DNA of 64,000 nt from an uncultured Arenicella sp. (GTDB lineage Bacteria; Pseudomonadota; Gammaproteobacteria; Arenicellales; Arenicellaceae), in NCBI GenBank assembly GCA_937973905.1, contig CALJJR010000001.1, forward strand, positions 1 to 64,000, in the 5' to 3' direction. The notes under the pieces are model-generated. The model did not search any database, was not told where the DNA came from, and saw only the letters and a list, made by a program, of their open reading frames with translations. This document shows, in pieces, positions 1 through 10,419 of this stretch. Position 1 is the stretch's first letter. Every line of letters begins with the position of its first letter. The translations under genes and the position numbers were made by a program.

Positions 1-1518
1 GCAATCAAGTTAATGCCGCTCAATTATGCAAATCTCGCCAGCAGCGTAGAAAGCGCCTTAACCAAATACGATCAGATGGTGTTCTCAAGGGGGCCGTTAC
101 GATTTAGTTTAATTTTGACCTTGAGCCTTATCTCGCTCGCCAGCCTGCTGTTTTCAATCCTTACTGCTGTGTACTTGTCGAAGCGCTTGGTCGCGCCAAT
201 ATCAAATTTGGCGGCTGGCACACAAAAGATTGCAGAAGGAAACTATGGCACGCACTTACCAGTGACCAGTGCCGATGAACTCGGAATTTTGACTGACTCG
301 TTCAACAATATGAGCAGCAAAATTGACGAGGCTCAGCGCGCCGCGCTCGATAGTCAGCTGGAAACCGAACGGCAAAAGAGTTACTTAGAAGCCGTGTTAA
401 CAAATTTGTCGTCGGGCGTTTTTTCCTTTGATACTGAGCAGCGCTTACAAGTCTGCAACAGTGCTGCCAGCGAAATATTGGGATTACCTCACTCAGAATT
501 GATTGGCCGAACGACCACTGAGTTGACCGACAACAATCCCTCTTTAGCGAAATTTATTGATGGTATTTCAAAGGGTCTACGTTCAGGCCGTGCTGAATGG
601 CAAGATGAAGCGACAATTCTCGGCACCCACGGCAGACAAATTTTGATCATGCGTGGCACGCAAATCAACACCCGTCCCTTGCTGGAACAAACATCGAAGA
701 CCCAGATGGACAATACGGTGGTTGTGTTTGACGATATGACCAACCTGATTCAAGCGCAACGCGATGCCGCTTGGGGTGAAGTTGCACGCCGACTCGCACA
801 TGAGATCAAAAACCCACTGACGCCGATTCAATTGTCCGCAGAGCGGATTCACAATAAGTTCGCATCCCAAGTAGACGAAGAAATGCGCGAAACACTCCAG
901 CGAAGCACGCGCACGATCGTACAACAAGTTGAATCCATGAAAGAGATGGTGAACGCGTTCTCGAGTTATGCACAACCCGTACGGGCAACGTTGAAACCCT
1001 TGAATGTCAATCAGCTCATCCGAGATGTTATTGAGCTCCATGCTAGCAGTTTAAGCAAAATCAAAGTCACCACAGAACTCGACGAGTCCTTGCCTGAAAT
1101 CAAAGCGAACGCATCGGCTTTGCGGCAAGTCCTCAATAACTTAATAATTAACGCGTGCCACGCGCTCGAAGACCAAACCGACGCCACTTTATTAATCAGC
1201 AGCGCAGCAGCGCCTTTGGTTACCGGCCATTACATCGACATCGTAGTAGCTGATAATGGCTCAGGAATACCGGACGATATACGCGATTCACTTTTTGACC
1301 CCTACGTGAGCAGCAAGGCGAAAGGTTCTGGTCTGGGCCTAGCCATCGTGAAGCGAATCGTGGAAGAGCATAGCGGCTCAGTCTGGAGTAGCGACAGTCT
1401 GCTGAGCAATGGAAAAACCATCTTTGGCACGGCCATGCATGTGCGGCTGCCGATCAATGCGCAGCAAACCTACCGTGGCAATCGCGCGCAAAATACATTA
1501 CATTCGGCGCAGAGTTAA
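1..1518 (+). CDS. ntrY: NtrY-like nitrogen-regulation sensor histidine kinase (5' truncated by window edge)
   Basis: Membrane sensor kinase that would phosphorylate the NtrX-type regulator encoded next. The frame is open from base 1, so the true start lies upstream; the ATG at 13 is internal. The visible part has one transmembrane helix (about residues 31-55), a HAMP linker (about 56-110), a PAS domain (about 120-240), a HisKA phosphoacceptor box with AHEIKNPLTP, and a HATPase domain with N box (LNNLIINACHAL), G1 (DNGSGIPDD) and G2 (GSGLGLAIVKRI). All catalytic boxes look intact. HAMP-PAS-HisKA order directly before an NtrX homologue is the NtrY arrangement. The usual multi-helix N-terminal sensor part is cut off. 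The signal sensed cannot be read from sequence. Confidence 0.9.
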   Translation, partial: AIKLMPLNYANLASSVESALTKYDQMVFSRGPLRFSLILTLSLISLASLLFSILTAVYLSKRLVAPISNLAAGTQKIAEGNYGTHLPVTSADELGILTDSFNNMSSKIDEAQRAALDSQLETERQKSYLEAVLTNLSSGVFSFDTEQRLQVCNSAASEILGLPHSELIGRTTTELTDNNPSLAKFIDGISKGLRSGRAEWQDEATILGTHGRQILIMRGTQINTRPLLEQTSKTQMDNTVVVFDDMTNLIQAQRDAAWGEVARRLAHEIKNPLTPIQLSAERIHNKFASQVDEEMRETLQRSTRTIVQQVESMKEMVNAFSSYAQPVRATLKPLNVNQLIRDVIELHASSLSKIKVTTELDESLPEIKANASALRQVLNNLIINACHALEDQTDATLLISSAAAPLVTGHYIDIVVADNGSGIPDDIRDSLFDPYVSSKAKGSGLGLAIVKRIVEEHSGSVWSSDSLLSNGKTIFGTAMHVRLPINAQQTYRGNRAQNTLHSAQS

Positions 1519-1569
1519 TAACTGAAGCAAGCGCTTTGATCCAGCAACCTATTTTATATTGGCTAAATA

Positions 1570-2946
1570 GTGGCTAAACCTCACATACTCGTTGTTGACG
1601 ACGAACCTGACATCCGCAACATCTTGCAAGATATATTGCAGGATGAGGGCTACGATGTGGCGCTCGCAGAGAATGCCGACCAAGCTCGTCGGCAGTTTAA
1701 GGCCAAACAACCAGATCTCGTTTTGCTGGATATCTGGATGCCTCAAGAAGATGGCATGTCGGTGCTCAAGAATTGGGTTGACCAACAATCGCTCGGAGAC
1801 ACTCCGGTGGTAATGATTTCAGGCCACGGCACAGTTGAAAACGCCGTTGAAGCGGTCAAACTCGGGGCTTACGATTTCCTCGAAAAACCATTGTCTACTG
1901 GCAAGTTGTTGTTGTGTGTGGAACGTGGGCTTGAGAACGCTTCGTTACGCGTTGAGAACAAACGCTTGAAAGACCGGCTGCTGTACGACTCGCCAATGAT
2001 TTCAAACAGCGATTCGAGTCGTGAGCTGTTACGTCACATTCAACTGCTGGGCCCAACTGATAGCTGGGTTTTTATTACCGGCGAATCAGGCACTGGCAAA
2101 CATTTGGTCGCGCGCAAAATTCACGAGAATAGCCCTCGTTCTGAGGCCGATTTCGTGGAGTTGAATTTGGCAGCGATGCCGAGCGAAAGTGTGTCACAAC
2201 AATTGTTTGGGATTGAGTCTGACGGCAAAATTATTCGCGGTAGCTTTGAGCAAGCGCAGGGCGGCACCTTGTTTATCAATGAAGTGTTGGGGCTCAATCA
2301 AGAAACGCAGAATAAATTACTGAGCGCCCTTCAAGAACACCAATTTTTGCGTATTGGCGGCTCTGAATACATCGACCTAGATGTACGTGTGATTGTCACC
2401 ACCAGCGGCAATCCACAAGAAGCCGTTAACGAAGGGCTGTTTAGCGAAGACCTTTATTACCGCTTGAATGTAATCCCCATTCAAGTGCCCGCATTGCGAC
2501 TGCGACGCAAAGATCTGCCAGAACTAGTGAAGATGTTTGTTGAAGATATTTCGCAGCGCAACCAGTTAGAGCCACCAGTGTTATCAAGTGGCGCCATGTC
2601 CACATTAAAGAACTACGATTGGCCCGGCAATGTTCGCCAATTACAAAACGTCATTCAACGTCTTATCGTGTTGAATGCAGGGCAGGCAGTAGAAACCAAT
2701 GATGTCGAAGCTGCACTGGGCGGGGACCTTGATATGAAGACCCGACGAGAGCAGCTGCCGGAATATTTCGATGGGAATATGCGCAATGCCAAGGAACAGT
2801 TTGAGCGTGCTTACTTGAGTCATCACCTGAACTTGGTTAATGGCAATGTGAGTAAACTGGCGAAGAAAGTCGGCTTAGAAAGAACCCACCTATACCGCAA
2901 GCTCAAGAGCCTTAACATCACAGCACGAGATGCTAAATCAGCGTAA
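1570..2946 (+). CDS. ntrX: NtrX-like response regulator with degenerate AAA+ motifs
   Basis: Response regulator partner of NtrY. Starts with GTG, 51 bp after ntrY. Residues 1-120 are a receiver domain (VVDDEPD, phospho-acceptor in LVLLDIWMP, Lys in FLEKPL). Residues about 150-370 are a sigma54-type AAA+ domain with Walker A GESGTGK and Arg finger region EDLYYRLNV. The C terminus is a Fis-type helix-turn-helix (LAKKVGLERTHLYRKLKSL). Two oddities: the sigma54-contact GAFTGA loop is absent (the sequence there is GIESDGKIIRGSFEQA) and the Walker B aspartate is Asn (GGTLFINEV instead of LFLDE). Loss of GAFTGA is known in several NtrX proteins, so it probably binds DNA without activating sigma54 polymerase. 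Its stop codon touches the trkA start, suggesting one transcript. Confidence 0.9.
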   Translation: MAKPHILVVDDEPDIRNILQDILQDEGYDVALAENADQARRQFKAKQPDLVLLDIWMPQEDGMSVLKNWVDQQSLGDTPVVMISGHGTVENAVEAVKLGAYDFLEKPLSTGKLLLCVERGLENASLRVENKRLKDRLLYDSPMISNSDSSRELLRHIQLLGPTDSWVFITGESGTGKHLVARKIHENSPRSEADFVELNLAAMPSESVSQQLFGIESDGKIIRGSFEQAQGGTLFINEVLGLNQETQNKLLSALQEHQFLRIGGSEYIDLDVRVIVTTSGNPQEAVNEGLFSEDLYYRLNVIPIQVPALRLRRKDLPELVKMFVEDISQRNQLEPPVLSSGAMSTLKNYDWPGNVRQLQNVIQRLIVLNAGQAVETNDVEAALGGDLDMKTRREQLPEYFDGNMRNAKEQFERAYLSHHLNLVNGNVSKLAKKVGLERTHLYRKLKSLNITARDAKSA

Positions 2947-4326
2947 ATGAAAATCCTGATCTTAGGTGCCAGTCAGGTTGGCATTTCCATCGCTGAAGTG
3001 TTGGTGGGCGAAGAAAACGATGTCACCATCGTCGACATTAATCGGCCCACGCTGCAGCAACTTCAAAACAGACTCGATATCCGCACCGTGCATGGCAATG
3101 CTGCATTTCCTTCAGTGCTGCGCGCCGCTGGCGCTGAAGACGCATCGCTAATCCTTGCTGTAACAAACAATGATGAAGTAAATCTGGTTGCCTGTCAGAT
3201 TGCCGAAACCGTTTTTTCTACACCCACAAAGATCGCTCGTATTCGATCTCGAGACTATTTAAAAACACCGGAGCTGTTCGGCTCTGGCGGCGCTTTCAGT
3301 GTAGACGTAGTCATTTCACCAGAAGTCATTGTTAAAGACCACATCACTCGGTTGATCGAATTTCCGGGCACTCTGCAGGTGTTAGATTTTGCCGATGGGC
3401 TGGTGCAGCTGGTTGGCGTAAAAGCCTTAGCAGGTGGTGCACTCATTAACTGCCAACTGGCCGAGCTCAAAGAACATATGCCGAACACGCAGGCGCGAGT
3501 TGCGGCAATCTACCGTGATGGCGAAGTAATCACCCCAACGTCAACGACTGTCATCAGAGAGCAAGACGAAGTATTTTTTGTTGCCGCACGCGAACATATC
3601 CGTGGCGTTATGCGCGAAATGCGCGGTCAAAGTGATAAGACAAAACGAATTTTTATTGCCGGTGGCGGCAATATTGGCTTAAGTCTCGCGAAAGAACTGG
3701 AGCGCAACGGCTACAGCGTCAAACTCATAGAATTCAACCCTGCTCGAGCAGAACTGATTGCAGACCGGGTAAGACATACCGTAGTCCTAAATGGCGATGC
3801 AGCCGATGCTAACCTTTTGCAGCAAGAGAACATCGAGGGCGCTGATGTATTTTGTGCGGTCACTGAGAAAGACGAAATAAACCTTTTGTCGGCCAAACTC
3901 GCCAAGCAACTGGGTGCCAAACGAGTCATGGCATTAGTTAATCGCCCGGCTTTTGTAGAGCACATGGAACACCCAGACATTAACGTGATCATCTCGCCAC
4001 GGATCGCCACCATGGGCAGTGTACTCGCTCACATTAGGCGAGGCGATGTTGTCGCTGTTCATTCACTTAGACGGGGCCGTGCCGAGGCATTAGAAGCAAT
4101 CGCACATGGGGATGAAAATTCTTCTAAAGTGGTGGGTCGTGGCGTGCGCGAAATTCAATTTCCACCAGGCGTAGGAGTCGGCGCGATTGTACGCAATGAA
4201 GAAGTCGTGATTCCAAGCAAATCTACCGTCATAGAAGCGGAAGATCACGTGATCATTTTCATGGATGACAAATCTTGCATCGCCGATGTGGAAGCCTTAT
4301 TCCAAGTCGACGTGACGTTCATCTAA
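2947..4326 (+). CDS. trkA: Trk potassium uptake protein TrkA (NAD-binding regulatory subunit)
   Basis: Cytosolic peripheral subunit that gates the TrkH K+ channel in response to nucleotides. 459 residues, close to the E. coli protein (458). It has the duplicated layout RCK_N-RCK_C-RCK_N-RCK_C: first Rossmann motif LGASQVGISIAE near residue 6, second IAGGGNIGLSLAKELE near 236. Each half ends in a TrkA_C domain with ...SKSTVIEAEDHVIIF-type strands. The ATG follows the ntrX stop with no gap, so translation is probably coupled, and trkH follows 21 bp later. In the first glycine motif, Ser replaces the usual middle Gly (GASQVG versus GAGQVG), a mild change. Confidence 0.95.
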   Translation: MKILILGASQVGISIAEVLVGEENDVTIVDINRPTLQQLQNRLDIRTVHGNAAFPSVLRAAGAEDASLILAVTNNDEVNLVACQIAETVFSTPTKIARIRSRDYLKTPELFGSGGAFSVDVVISPEVIVKDHITRLIEFPGTLQVLDFADGLVQLVGVKALAGGALINCQLAELKEHMPNTQARVAAIYRDGEVITPTSTTVIREQDEVFFVAAREHIRGVMREMRGQSDKTKRIFIAGGGNIGLSLAKELERNGYSVKLIEFNPARAELIADRVRHTVVLNGDAADANLLQQENIEGADVFCAVTEKDEINLLSAKLAKQLGAKRVMALVNRPAFVEHMEHPDINVIISPRIATMGSVLAHIRRGDVVAVHSLRRGRAEALEAIAHGDENSSKVVGRGVREIQFPPGVGVGAIVRNEEVVIPSKSTVIEAEDHVIIFMDDKSCIADVEALFQVDVTFI

Positions 4327-4347
4327 CAACCCGCGGCGACGAGCAGC

Positions 4348-5799
4348 ATGCACTATCAGATCGTGGCCAAAATTCTCGGTGTGTTGCTGATCATTTTCAG
4401 TGCCACACACCTTACGCCACTACTCATCTCCGCAATTTACCAAGACGGTAACGGCCTTCCGTTTGCGATTGCGTTTGCGGTCACGCTGCTTACCGGCATG
4501 CTGTTGTGGTTGCCACACCGCCAAGTGCGGCGTGATTTACGGTATCGAGATGGCTTTCTAGTTGTCGTGCTATTTTGGACCGTACTTGCCAGCTTTGGAG
4601 CGCTCCCATTTTGGCTCTCTCAATACCATGAACTTTCGATAACAGATTCGTTTTTTGAATCTATGTCTGGGCTCACCACAACCGGTGGTACGATTATTTC
4701 CGGGCTTGATGAGTTACCAAAGTCGACCCTGTTTTATCGTCAACAACTGCAATGGTTGGGCGGCATGGGGATTGTGGTACTGGCCGTAGCGATTATGCCG
4801 ATGTTGGGTATCGGTGGAATGCAGCTCTACCGCGCCGAAACGCCAGGGCCGATGAAGGACAGCAAACTCACGCCCCGCATCACCGAGAGTGCCAAGGCGC
4901 TGTGGTACATCTACTTGGGTTTGACGGGTCTTTGCGCGATTGCCTATCTGCTTGCCGGCATGAATCTGTTTGATGCGATCTGCCACGCCTTCTCAACCAT
5001 CGCAATTGGTGGCTTCTCAACCTATGACGCCAGTATTGGGCATTTTAACAGCGCGGCGATCGAATACGTGGCCATGTTCTTTATGCTCGCTGCTGCGGCG
5101 AATTTTTCATTGCACTTTCTCGCCTGGCGAAATCGTTCAATACGCCCCTATTTAAAAGACTCAGAGTATGGCTTTTTCTATGTCGCCTTAATCATTGGCG
5201 CGCTTGTGACCATCATCGGCCTATTCAACCACGGCGTTTACGACGATGCCCACACCGCAGTGCGCCAGGGTTTGTTTCATTTGATATCAGTAGTCACGAC
5301 CACAGGCTTTACTTCCGGAGGCTTTGCATGGTGGCCGGCGGCGTTGCCAGTATTGCTGATCATGATGAGCTTTATGGGCGGTTGTGCGGGCTCTACGGCC
5401 GGCGGCATGAAAGTGCTGCGAATCCAACTGATGTACAAACAGGGCAAAAAAGAAATTGTGCGCTTGGTTCACCCCAACGCGGTGTTGTCCGTCAAACTAG
5501 GGCGGCAGGTAATTAGTGATACGGTGATCGGAACGGTCACGGCGTTCATCACCATGTACCTTATGTGCTTCGGTATTATCGCGCTGGCATTGACTACCGT
5601 GGGTCTAGATTGGGTGACCGCGTTCTCTGCCGCCGCCGCTTGCCTGAATAATCTAGGGCCAGGGCTGGAAGGCGTCGCGCAAAACTATGCTGAGATCAAC
5701 GATGCGGCCAAGTGGATTCTCGCCTTTGCTATGTTGCTGGGCCGCTTAGAACTGTTTACCTTACTGGTGTTGTTTACTCGTACCTTCTGGCGAAACTAA
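4348..5799 (+). CDS. trkH: Trk/Ktr system potassium channel subunit TrkH
   Basis: Inner-membrane pore of the Trk K+ uptake system, working with TrkA encoded just upstream. 483 residues, hydrophobic throughout, with the four pseudo-repeated M1-P-M2 units. The selectivity-filter glycines are visible in LTTTGGTII, STIAIGGFST, VVTTTGFTSGG and CLNNLGPGLEG, one per repeat, as expected for the SKT superfamily. The sequence MGGCAGSTAGGMKVLR before the last repeat is typical of TrkH/TrkG. It is the last gene of the ntrY-ntrX-trkA-trkH run; the next gene is convergent, on the minus strand. Confidence 0.95.
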   Translation: MHYQIVAKILGVLLIIFSATHLTPLLISAIYQDGNGLPFAIAFAVTLLTGMLLWLPHRQVRRDLRYRDGFLVVVLFWTVLASFGALPFWLSQYHELSITDSFFESMSGLTTTGGTIISGLDELPKSTLFYRQQLQWLGGMGIVVLAVAIMPMLGIGGMQLYRAETPGPMKDSKLTPRITESAKALWYIYLGLTGLCAIAYLLAGMNLFDAICHAFSTIAIGGFSTYDASIGHFNSAAIEYVAMFFMLAAAANFSLHFLAWRNRSIRPYLKDSEYGFFYVALIIGALVTIIGLFNHGVYDDAHTAVRQGLFHLISVVTTTGFTSGGFAWWPAALPVLLIMMSFMGGCAGSTAGGMKVLRIQLMYKQGKKEIVRLVHPNAVLSVKLGRQVISDTVIGTVTAFITMYLMCFGIIALALTTVGLDWVTAFSAAAACLNNLGPGLEGVAQNYAEINDAAKWILAFAMLLGRLELFTLLVLFTRTFWRN

Positions 5800-5832
5800 T
5801 CGTTTGCAGCAAAAAACAGACGAAACCTTTGG

Positions 5833-6096
5833 CTACTCTTCGGTAGCTCTGCGCCGCTTGAATACCTGCCACAGGCCAACTAAGGATGCGGCAATCCAGA
5901 ACAACTCAATCACAAAACTCGCAAGATTGAAGTGCACCAACAAGCTCAGCAATAACAACAAAGCCCCTACCAAATTCCACAAATTGTAAGCAAGACCCTT
6001 AGCATCCATCTTATCCATTTGGAGTAAAAAGTAGGCGCCAACCACCATCGTGGTTCCTAACATGCCAACCACATTCGCAATCAAGCTCAGGGACAT
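5833..6096 (-). CDS. small CBU_0592-like membrane protein
   Basis: 87-residue protein with about three hydrophobic helices and a basic C-terminal tail (KRRRATEE). The conserved-looking core, AYFLLQMDKMDAKGLAYNLWN followed by a hydrophobic stretch with FNLASFVIELFW, resembles the small CBU_0592 family of bacterial membrane proteins of unknown function. The ORF track extends this frame to 6351, but that part overlaps the glyoxalase gene and is not protein-like; the ATG at 6096 lies 16 bp after the upstream gloA stop and gives a compact membrane protein. Probably the last gene of hemB-gloA-this gene. Function unknown. Confidence 0.75.
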   Translation of the reverse strand: MSLSLIANVVGMLGTTMVVGAYFLLQMDKMDAKGLAYNLWNLVGALLLLLSLLVHFNLASFVIELFWIAASLVGLWQVFKRRRATEE

Positions 6097-6112
6097 AGAA
6101 GAAGGTCCATCT

Positions 6113-6553
6113 TTACCATTCGCCGCTATTCTGCATTGATGCCCAAGGCTCCTGTGCAGGCAGTGATGGCCCCTTTTGCAGCAGCTCAATTGAAATTCCA
6201 TCTGGGGACCGAACGAAAGCCATGTGACCATCACGTGGCGGCCGATTGATAACCACTCCAGCATCATGTAGGCGCTGACACGTAGCGTAAATATCATCGA
6301 CACGATAAGCGAGATGACCAAAATTACGACCACCTGCGTATTCCTCGTCATCCCAATTATGAGTTAACTCAACCATTGGCGCCTTATCTCGTTTGGCGCG
6401 TTCTACATCATCGGGTGCGGCCAGAAAAACCAGGGTGAATCTACCCGCTTCGACATCTTGTCGCGACAACTCAACCAAGCCCAATTTATTTATATAAAAA
6501 TCCAGCGATGCATGCAGATCACGCACTCGAACCATGGTGTGTAAATACTGCAT
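6113..6553 (-). CDS. gloA: lactoylglutathione lyase (glyoxalase I, VOC family)
   Basis: Converts the methylglyoxal-glutathione hemithioacetal to S-lactoylglutathione in the cytosol. 146 residues with the four metal ligands of GloA in place: His in MQYLHTMVRV, Glu in VELTHNW, His in GHLAYRVDD and Glu in SIELLQKG. The VELTHNW...FGHLAYRVDDI block closely follows E. coli GloA. The ORF track starts six codons upstream, but the ATG at 6553 has an AGGAG Shine-Dalgarno about 9 nt before it and lies 2 nt after the hemB stop, so I take that start. Short length and ligand set suggest the Ni/Co-type bacterial enzyme. Confidence 0.9.
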   Translation of the reverse strand: MQYLHTMVRVRDLHASLDFYINKLGLVELSRQDVEAGRFTLVFLAAPDDVERAKRDKAPMVELTHNWDDEEYAGGRNFGHLAYRVDDIYATCQRLHDAGVVINRPPRDGHMAFVRSPDGISIELLQKGPSLPAQEPWASMQNSGEW

Positions 6554-6555
6554 CA

Positions 6556-7617
<1,062 letters not shown>

Positions 7618-7727
7618 CTAAAGTCTGCAAGAAATCGGAGGTTAAAGCCAAACTGCCATTGGGCGGTTGTCAGATAAAACTACAGAGCCACATGAACGGG
7701 GAAGGGTAAGTTCAAGCGAACGCTCTA

Positions 7728-8531
7728 TCAAAGTTCTGAAATCAATCGGCGACCACCAATTCGCGGCATTTGGTCTTCGATAAAAGCAGCTCTCTCGAGA
7801 AGGTATTCCGACGGCTTTGCTGGGTTTGAACGCGACGGCGTTGGCAGGGCAGCCGCAATCAATGCCGATTGTTTGGCTGAAAGCTCTGATGCGGGAATGC
7901 CAAAATAGTATTGGCTTGCAGCTCCAACACCGAATACTGAGGTTCCAAATTGAGCAAAGTTCACATAGAGTTCAAGAATTCTTTGCTTCGGCACAATCAG
8001 TTCCAACCAGAGCGTCAACCAAGCTTCTACGCCCTTGCGCAATAGGCTGCGTTCCGGCCATAAAAATAAATTCTTAACAGTTTGCTGGGAGAGCGTGCTG
8101 GCGCCGCGCTCAAAACCATCCTCGCTGTTTTCCAACACCAGTTGAATCTGTTTAATATCAAAACCCCAGTGATGCGGAAATTGTTGGTCCTCCGAAGCAA
8201 TCACCGCCACTGGAAAATACGCAGATATGTCCGCCAGATCCTTCCACTCTCGCTTTATATCCTTATTGTTTCGAGCTTTATTGAGCTCGATAAACATGCT
8301 GCTTGGTGGGTCGATAAAACGCAATGCCAACATCGGCAAGGCGGAAAGAAAACAAATCAGCAAAACCAATCGAAACAACCATCCAAACAATCCAGTTCGT
8401 TTCTTCTTTCGATTGCGAGCGTGTCGACCTCGACGTGGTCGCTCGTTCGGCGTTACTTTTTTAGCCACTCTGGCGCGCCGAGAGCCACCCGCTTTGCGGC
8501 CACTGCGCTGCGGCCGAATTAAGTCCGCCAT
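7728..8531 (-). CDS. mtgA: monofunctional biosynthetic peptidoglycan transglycosylase
   Basis: Polymerises lipid II into glycan strands at the outer face of the inner membrane. About 267 residues: a long, very basic cytosolic N-terminus (RKAGGSRRARVAKK, RNRKKKR), one transmembrane anchor (about 50-70), then a GT51 domain. GT51 motifs are visible: catalytic Glu in ASEDQQFPHH, RGASTLSQQTVKNLFL, and LELYVNFAQFG. The ORF track begins at a TTG at 8540, but the ATG at 8531, one base after the upstream gspE-like stop, is more likely. No transpeptidase domain follows, so it is the monofunctional type. The basic tail is longer than in E. coli MtgA. Confidence 0.93.
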   Translation of the reverse strand: MADLIRPQRSGRKAGGSRRARVAKKVTPNERPRRGRHARNRKKKRTGLFGWLFRLVLLICFLSALPMLALRFIDPPSSMFIELNKARNNKDIKREWKDLADISAYFPVAVIASEDQQFPHHWGFDIKQIQLVLENSEDGFERGASTLSQQTVKNLFLWPERSLLRKGVEAWLTLWLELIVPKQRILELYVNFAQFGTSVFGVGAASQYYFGIPASELSAKQSALIAAALPTPSRSNPAKPSEYLLERAAFIEDQMPRIGGRRLISEL

Positions 8532-8532
8532 C

Positions 8533-10287
8533 TCATCCAACTACGGGTGTCACCCGCAGCACCTCTTCTATTGTCGTTTCACCCGCAGCAACTTTTTTCG
8601 CACCGTTGATTCGAAGGCTCTGGAGCCCATCTTTGCTGGCTTGCGCGCGCAATGCTTGCAAGTCACTCTCAGGCCTAACCAAGGTTTTAAAATCGTGGGT
8701 CATTTCCAGCATTTCATACAAGCCAACGCGCCCTAAAAAGCCGGTTTGACGACACTCAAGACAGCCAACCGGTTGACATGGCTGGACAAGATCGATGTCC
8801 ACACCTTGCGTGAACTCAGTCCACTGCTGAGCATCCAAATCAACCGGCTCTTTACAATGCATACAGAGCGTTCTTACCAATCGTTGTGCCATGACACCTA
8901 GCACCGTGGCATTAATCAGATAGGCCGGTAAACCAAGCTCCATCAATCGGGTTACGGCCGAAGGTGAATCATTGGTGTGCAGGGTCGACAAGACTAAGTG
9001 CCCAGTCAATGCAGCCTGAATAGCCATTTCAGCAGTCGCAAGATCACGGATCTCGCCAATCATGATGATGTCCGGATCTTGCCGTAATAACGCGCGCACG
9101 CCGGCGGCAAACGTGAGATCGATGGCAGAATGAACCTGAATTTGATTGAACGAGGGTTCAACCATCTCGATTGGGTCTTCAATGGTACAGACGTTCACTT
9201 CGCTATCGGCTAGTGCGCGCAGAGTAGAATACAAAGTGGTGGTTTTACCCGACCCTGTTGGCCCAGTAACTAAGATAATCCCATGGGTATGGGTGGTGAG
9301 CTTATTCCAGAGGTCGAGTTCGCGATCCGTAAGGCCAAGTTCGCTAAAACTCCGTTGCAGCACGTCAGGATCAAAGATCCGCATCACCATTTTCTCACCC
9401 ATGGCAGTGGGTACAGTGGATAGGCGAAGTTCAATCTCTTTATCGTCAGGGGTACGAGTTTTTAGCCGCCCATCAAGAGGGCGCCGCTTCTCAGCGATAT
9501 CCATGCGTCCCAAGGTCTTAATACGGCCAATAATCGCCAGCAAAACATTGGGTGGTACTTGATAGGCGTAGTGCAAAACGCCATCAATTCGAAATCGAAT
9601 TTCTCCCCTTTCTTTACGCGGCTCCAAGTGAATATCACTGGCTCGCTGTTCAAATGCGTATTGTAGTAACCAGTCTACCACTTGCACAATGTGGTGATCT
9701 TCGGCGTCGAGTTGACCACGCCGCCCTAGATCCACAAGTTGTTCTAGGTTTTGCTGCAGACTGACACCAGTTTGCTCATTATTAATGTTCGATTGCTTAA
9801 TCGATCTTGCGAGACTGTAGAACTCATTGACATAGCGGTCGATGTCATTCGGGTTGGCCAAGACCACTTTAATATCTTTGCGCAATAGGCTCGACAAACT
9901 GTCGCGCCAGCCGAGGTTAAGTGGGTCCTTCACAGCGACGACTACGAAATCCTGATTGGCCTCGACCGCCAATAAACCATTTTTTCGCGCATATTCAGGC
10001 GCAACCACATTGGTGACCGACCCGATATCGATATTGAGAGGATCGATGTGGTAATAATCCATATCGAGGTACTCGGCGTACCACTCACATAACTGCTCTA
10101 AGGTTAGTTTTTGTTCGGTTTCGGCATGAGTCGGCAAGTTACGCGCAACGCTGACTAGCGGGTGAGTATCCGCGCCACCGCCGTTCTTCAGATTTGCATC
10201 GATTCGACGGGCTTCAGCCGCGCTTATTTCACGCTCTTTAAATAAAGCTTTGAGCACGACTTTGGCATTGAAGGCAACTTCACTCAT
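8533..10287 (-). CDS. GspE/PilB-family type II secretion/type IV pilus ATPase, stand-alone
   Basis: Hexameric ATPase of the GspE/PilB/PulE family. 584 residues: N-terminal T2SSE_N region (about 60-150), linker, then the RecA-like core with Walker A GPTGSGKTTT, Asp box, Walker B DPDIIMIGEIRD and His box STLHTNDSPSAVTRL. A tetracysteine zinc element follows (CMHC and CLEC pairs), typical of PilB/GspE. No secretin, pseudopilin or other Gsp/Pil gene is nearby; mtgA follows after one base. Such isolated GspE paralogues beside unrelated genes are common in gammaproteobacteria, so the substrate machine cannot be named from this window. Confidence 0.88.
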   Translation of the reverse strand: MSEVAFNAKVVLKALFKEREISAAEARRIDANLKNGGGADTHPLVSVARNLPTHAETEQKLTLEQLCEWYAEYLDMDYYHIDPLNIDIGSVTNVVAPEYARKNGLLAVEANQDFVVVAVKDPLNLGWRDSLSSLLRKDIKVVLANPNDIDRYVNEFYSLARSIKQSNINNEQTGVSLQQNLEQLVDLGRRGQLDAEDHHIVQVVDWLLQYAFEQRASDIHLEPRKERGEIRFRIDGVLHYAYQVPPNVLLAIIGRIKTLGRMDIAEKRRPLDGRLKTRTPDDKEIELRLSTVPTAMGEKMVMRIFDPDVLQRSFSELGLTDRELDLWNKLTTHTHGIILVTGPTGSGKTTTLYSTLRALADSEVNVCTIEDPIEMVEPSFNQIQVHSAIDLTFAAGVRALLRQDPDIIMIGEIRDLATAEMAIQAALTGHLVLSTLHTNDSPSAVTRLMELGLPAYLINATVLGVMAQRLVRTLCMHCKEPVDLDAQQWTEFTQGVDIDLVQPCQPVGCLECRQTGFLGRVGLYEMLEMTHDFKTLVRPESDLQALRAQASKDGLQSLRINGAKKVAAGETTIEEVLRVTPVVG

Positions 10288-10419
10288 GATGATTTATTTT
10301 GACGAAATGTTATTGGAAGTATGTCTTGCAAGAGCGGTGCACCACTGAGTTGCCATGCTAACGATGAGCAAGATGTTATCATGCCTAAGGTCTGTCAACG
10401 AACCCCGAAGCTTTTCTAA

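Noticed and set aside
583-1041. 152-residue minus-strand ORF opposite ntrY
   Set aside because: Shadow of the kinase frame; it lacks domain signals and a ribosome site.
6097-6351. Upstream extension of the ORF track entry 5833-6351
   Set aside because: It overlaps the glyoxalase gene in another frame and its Cys/His-rich translation is not protein-like; the membrane protein starts at 6096.
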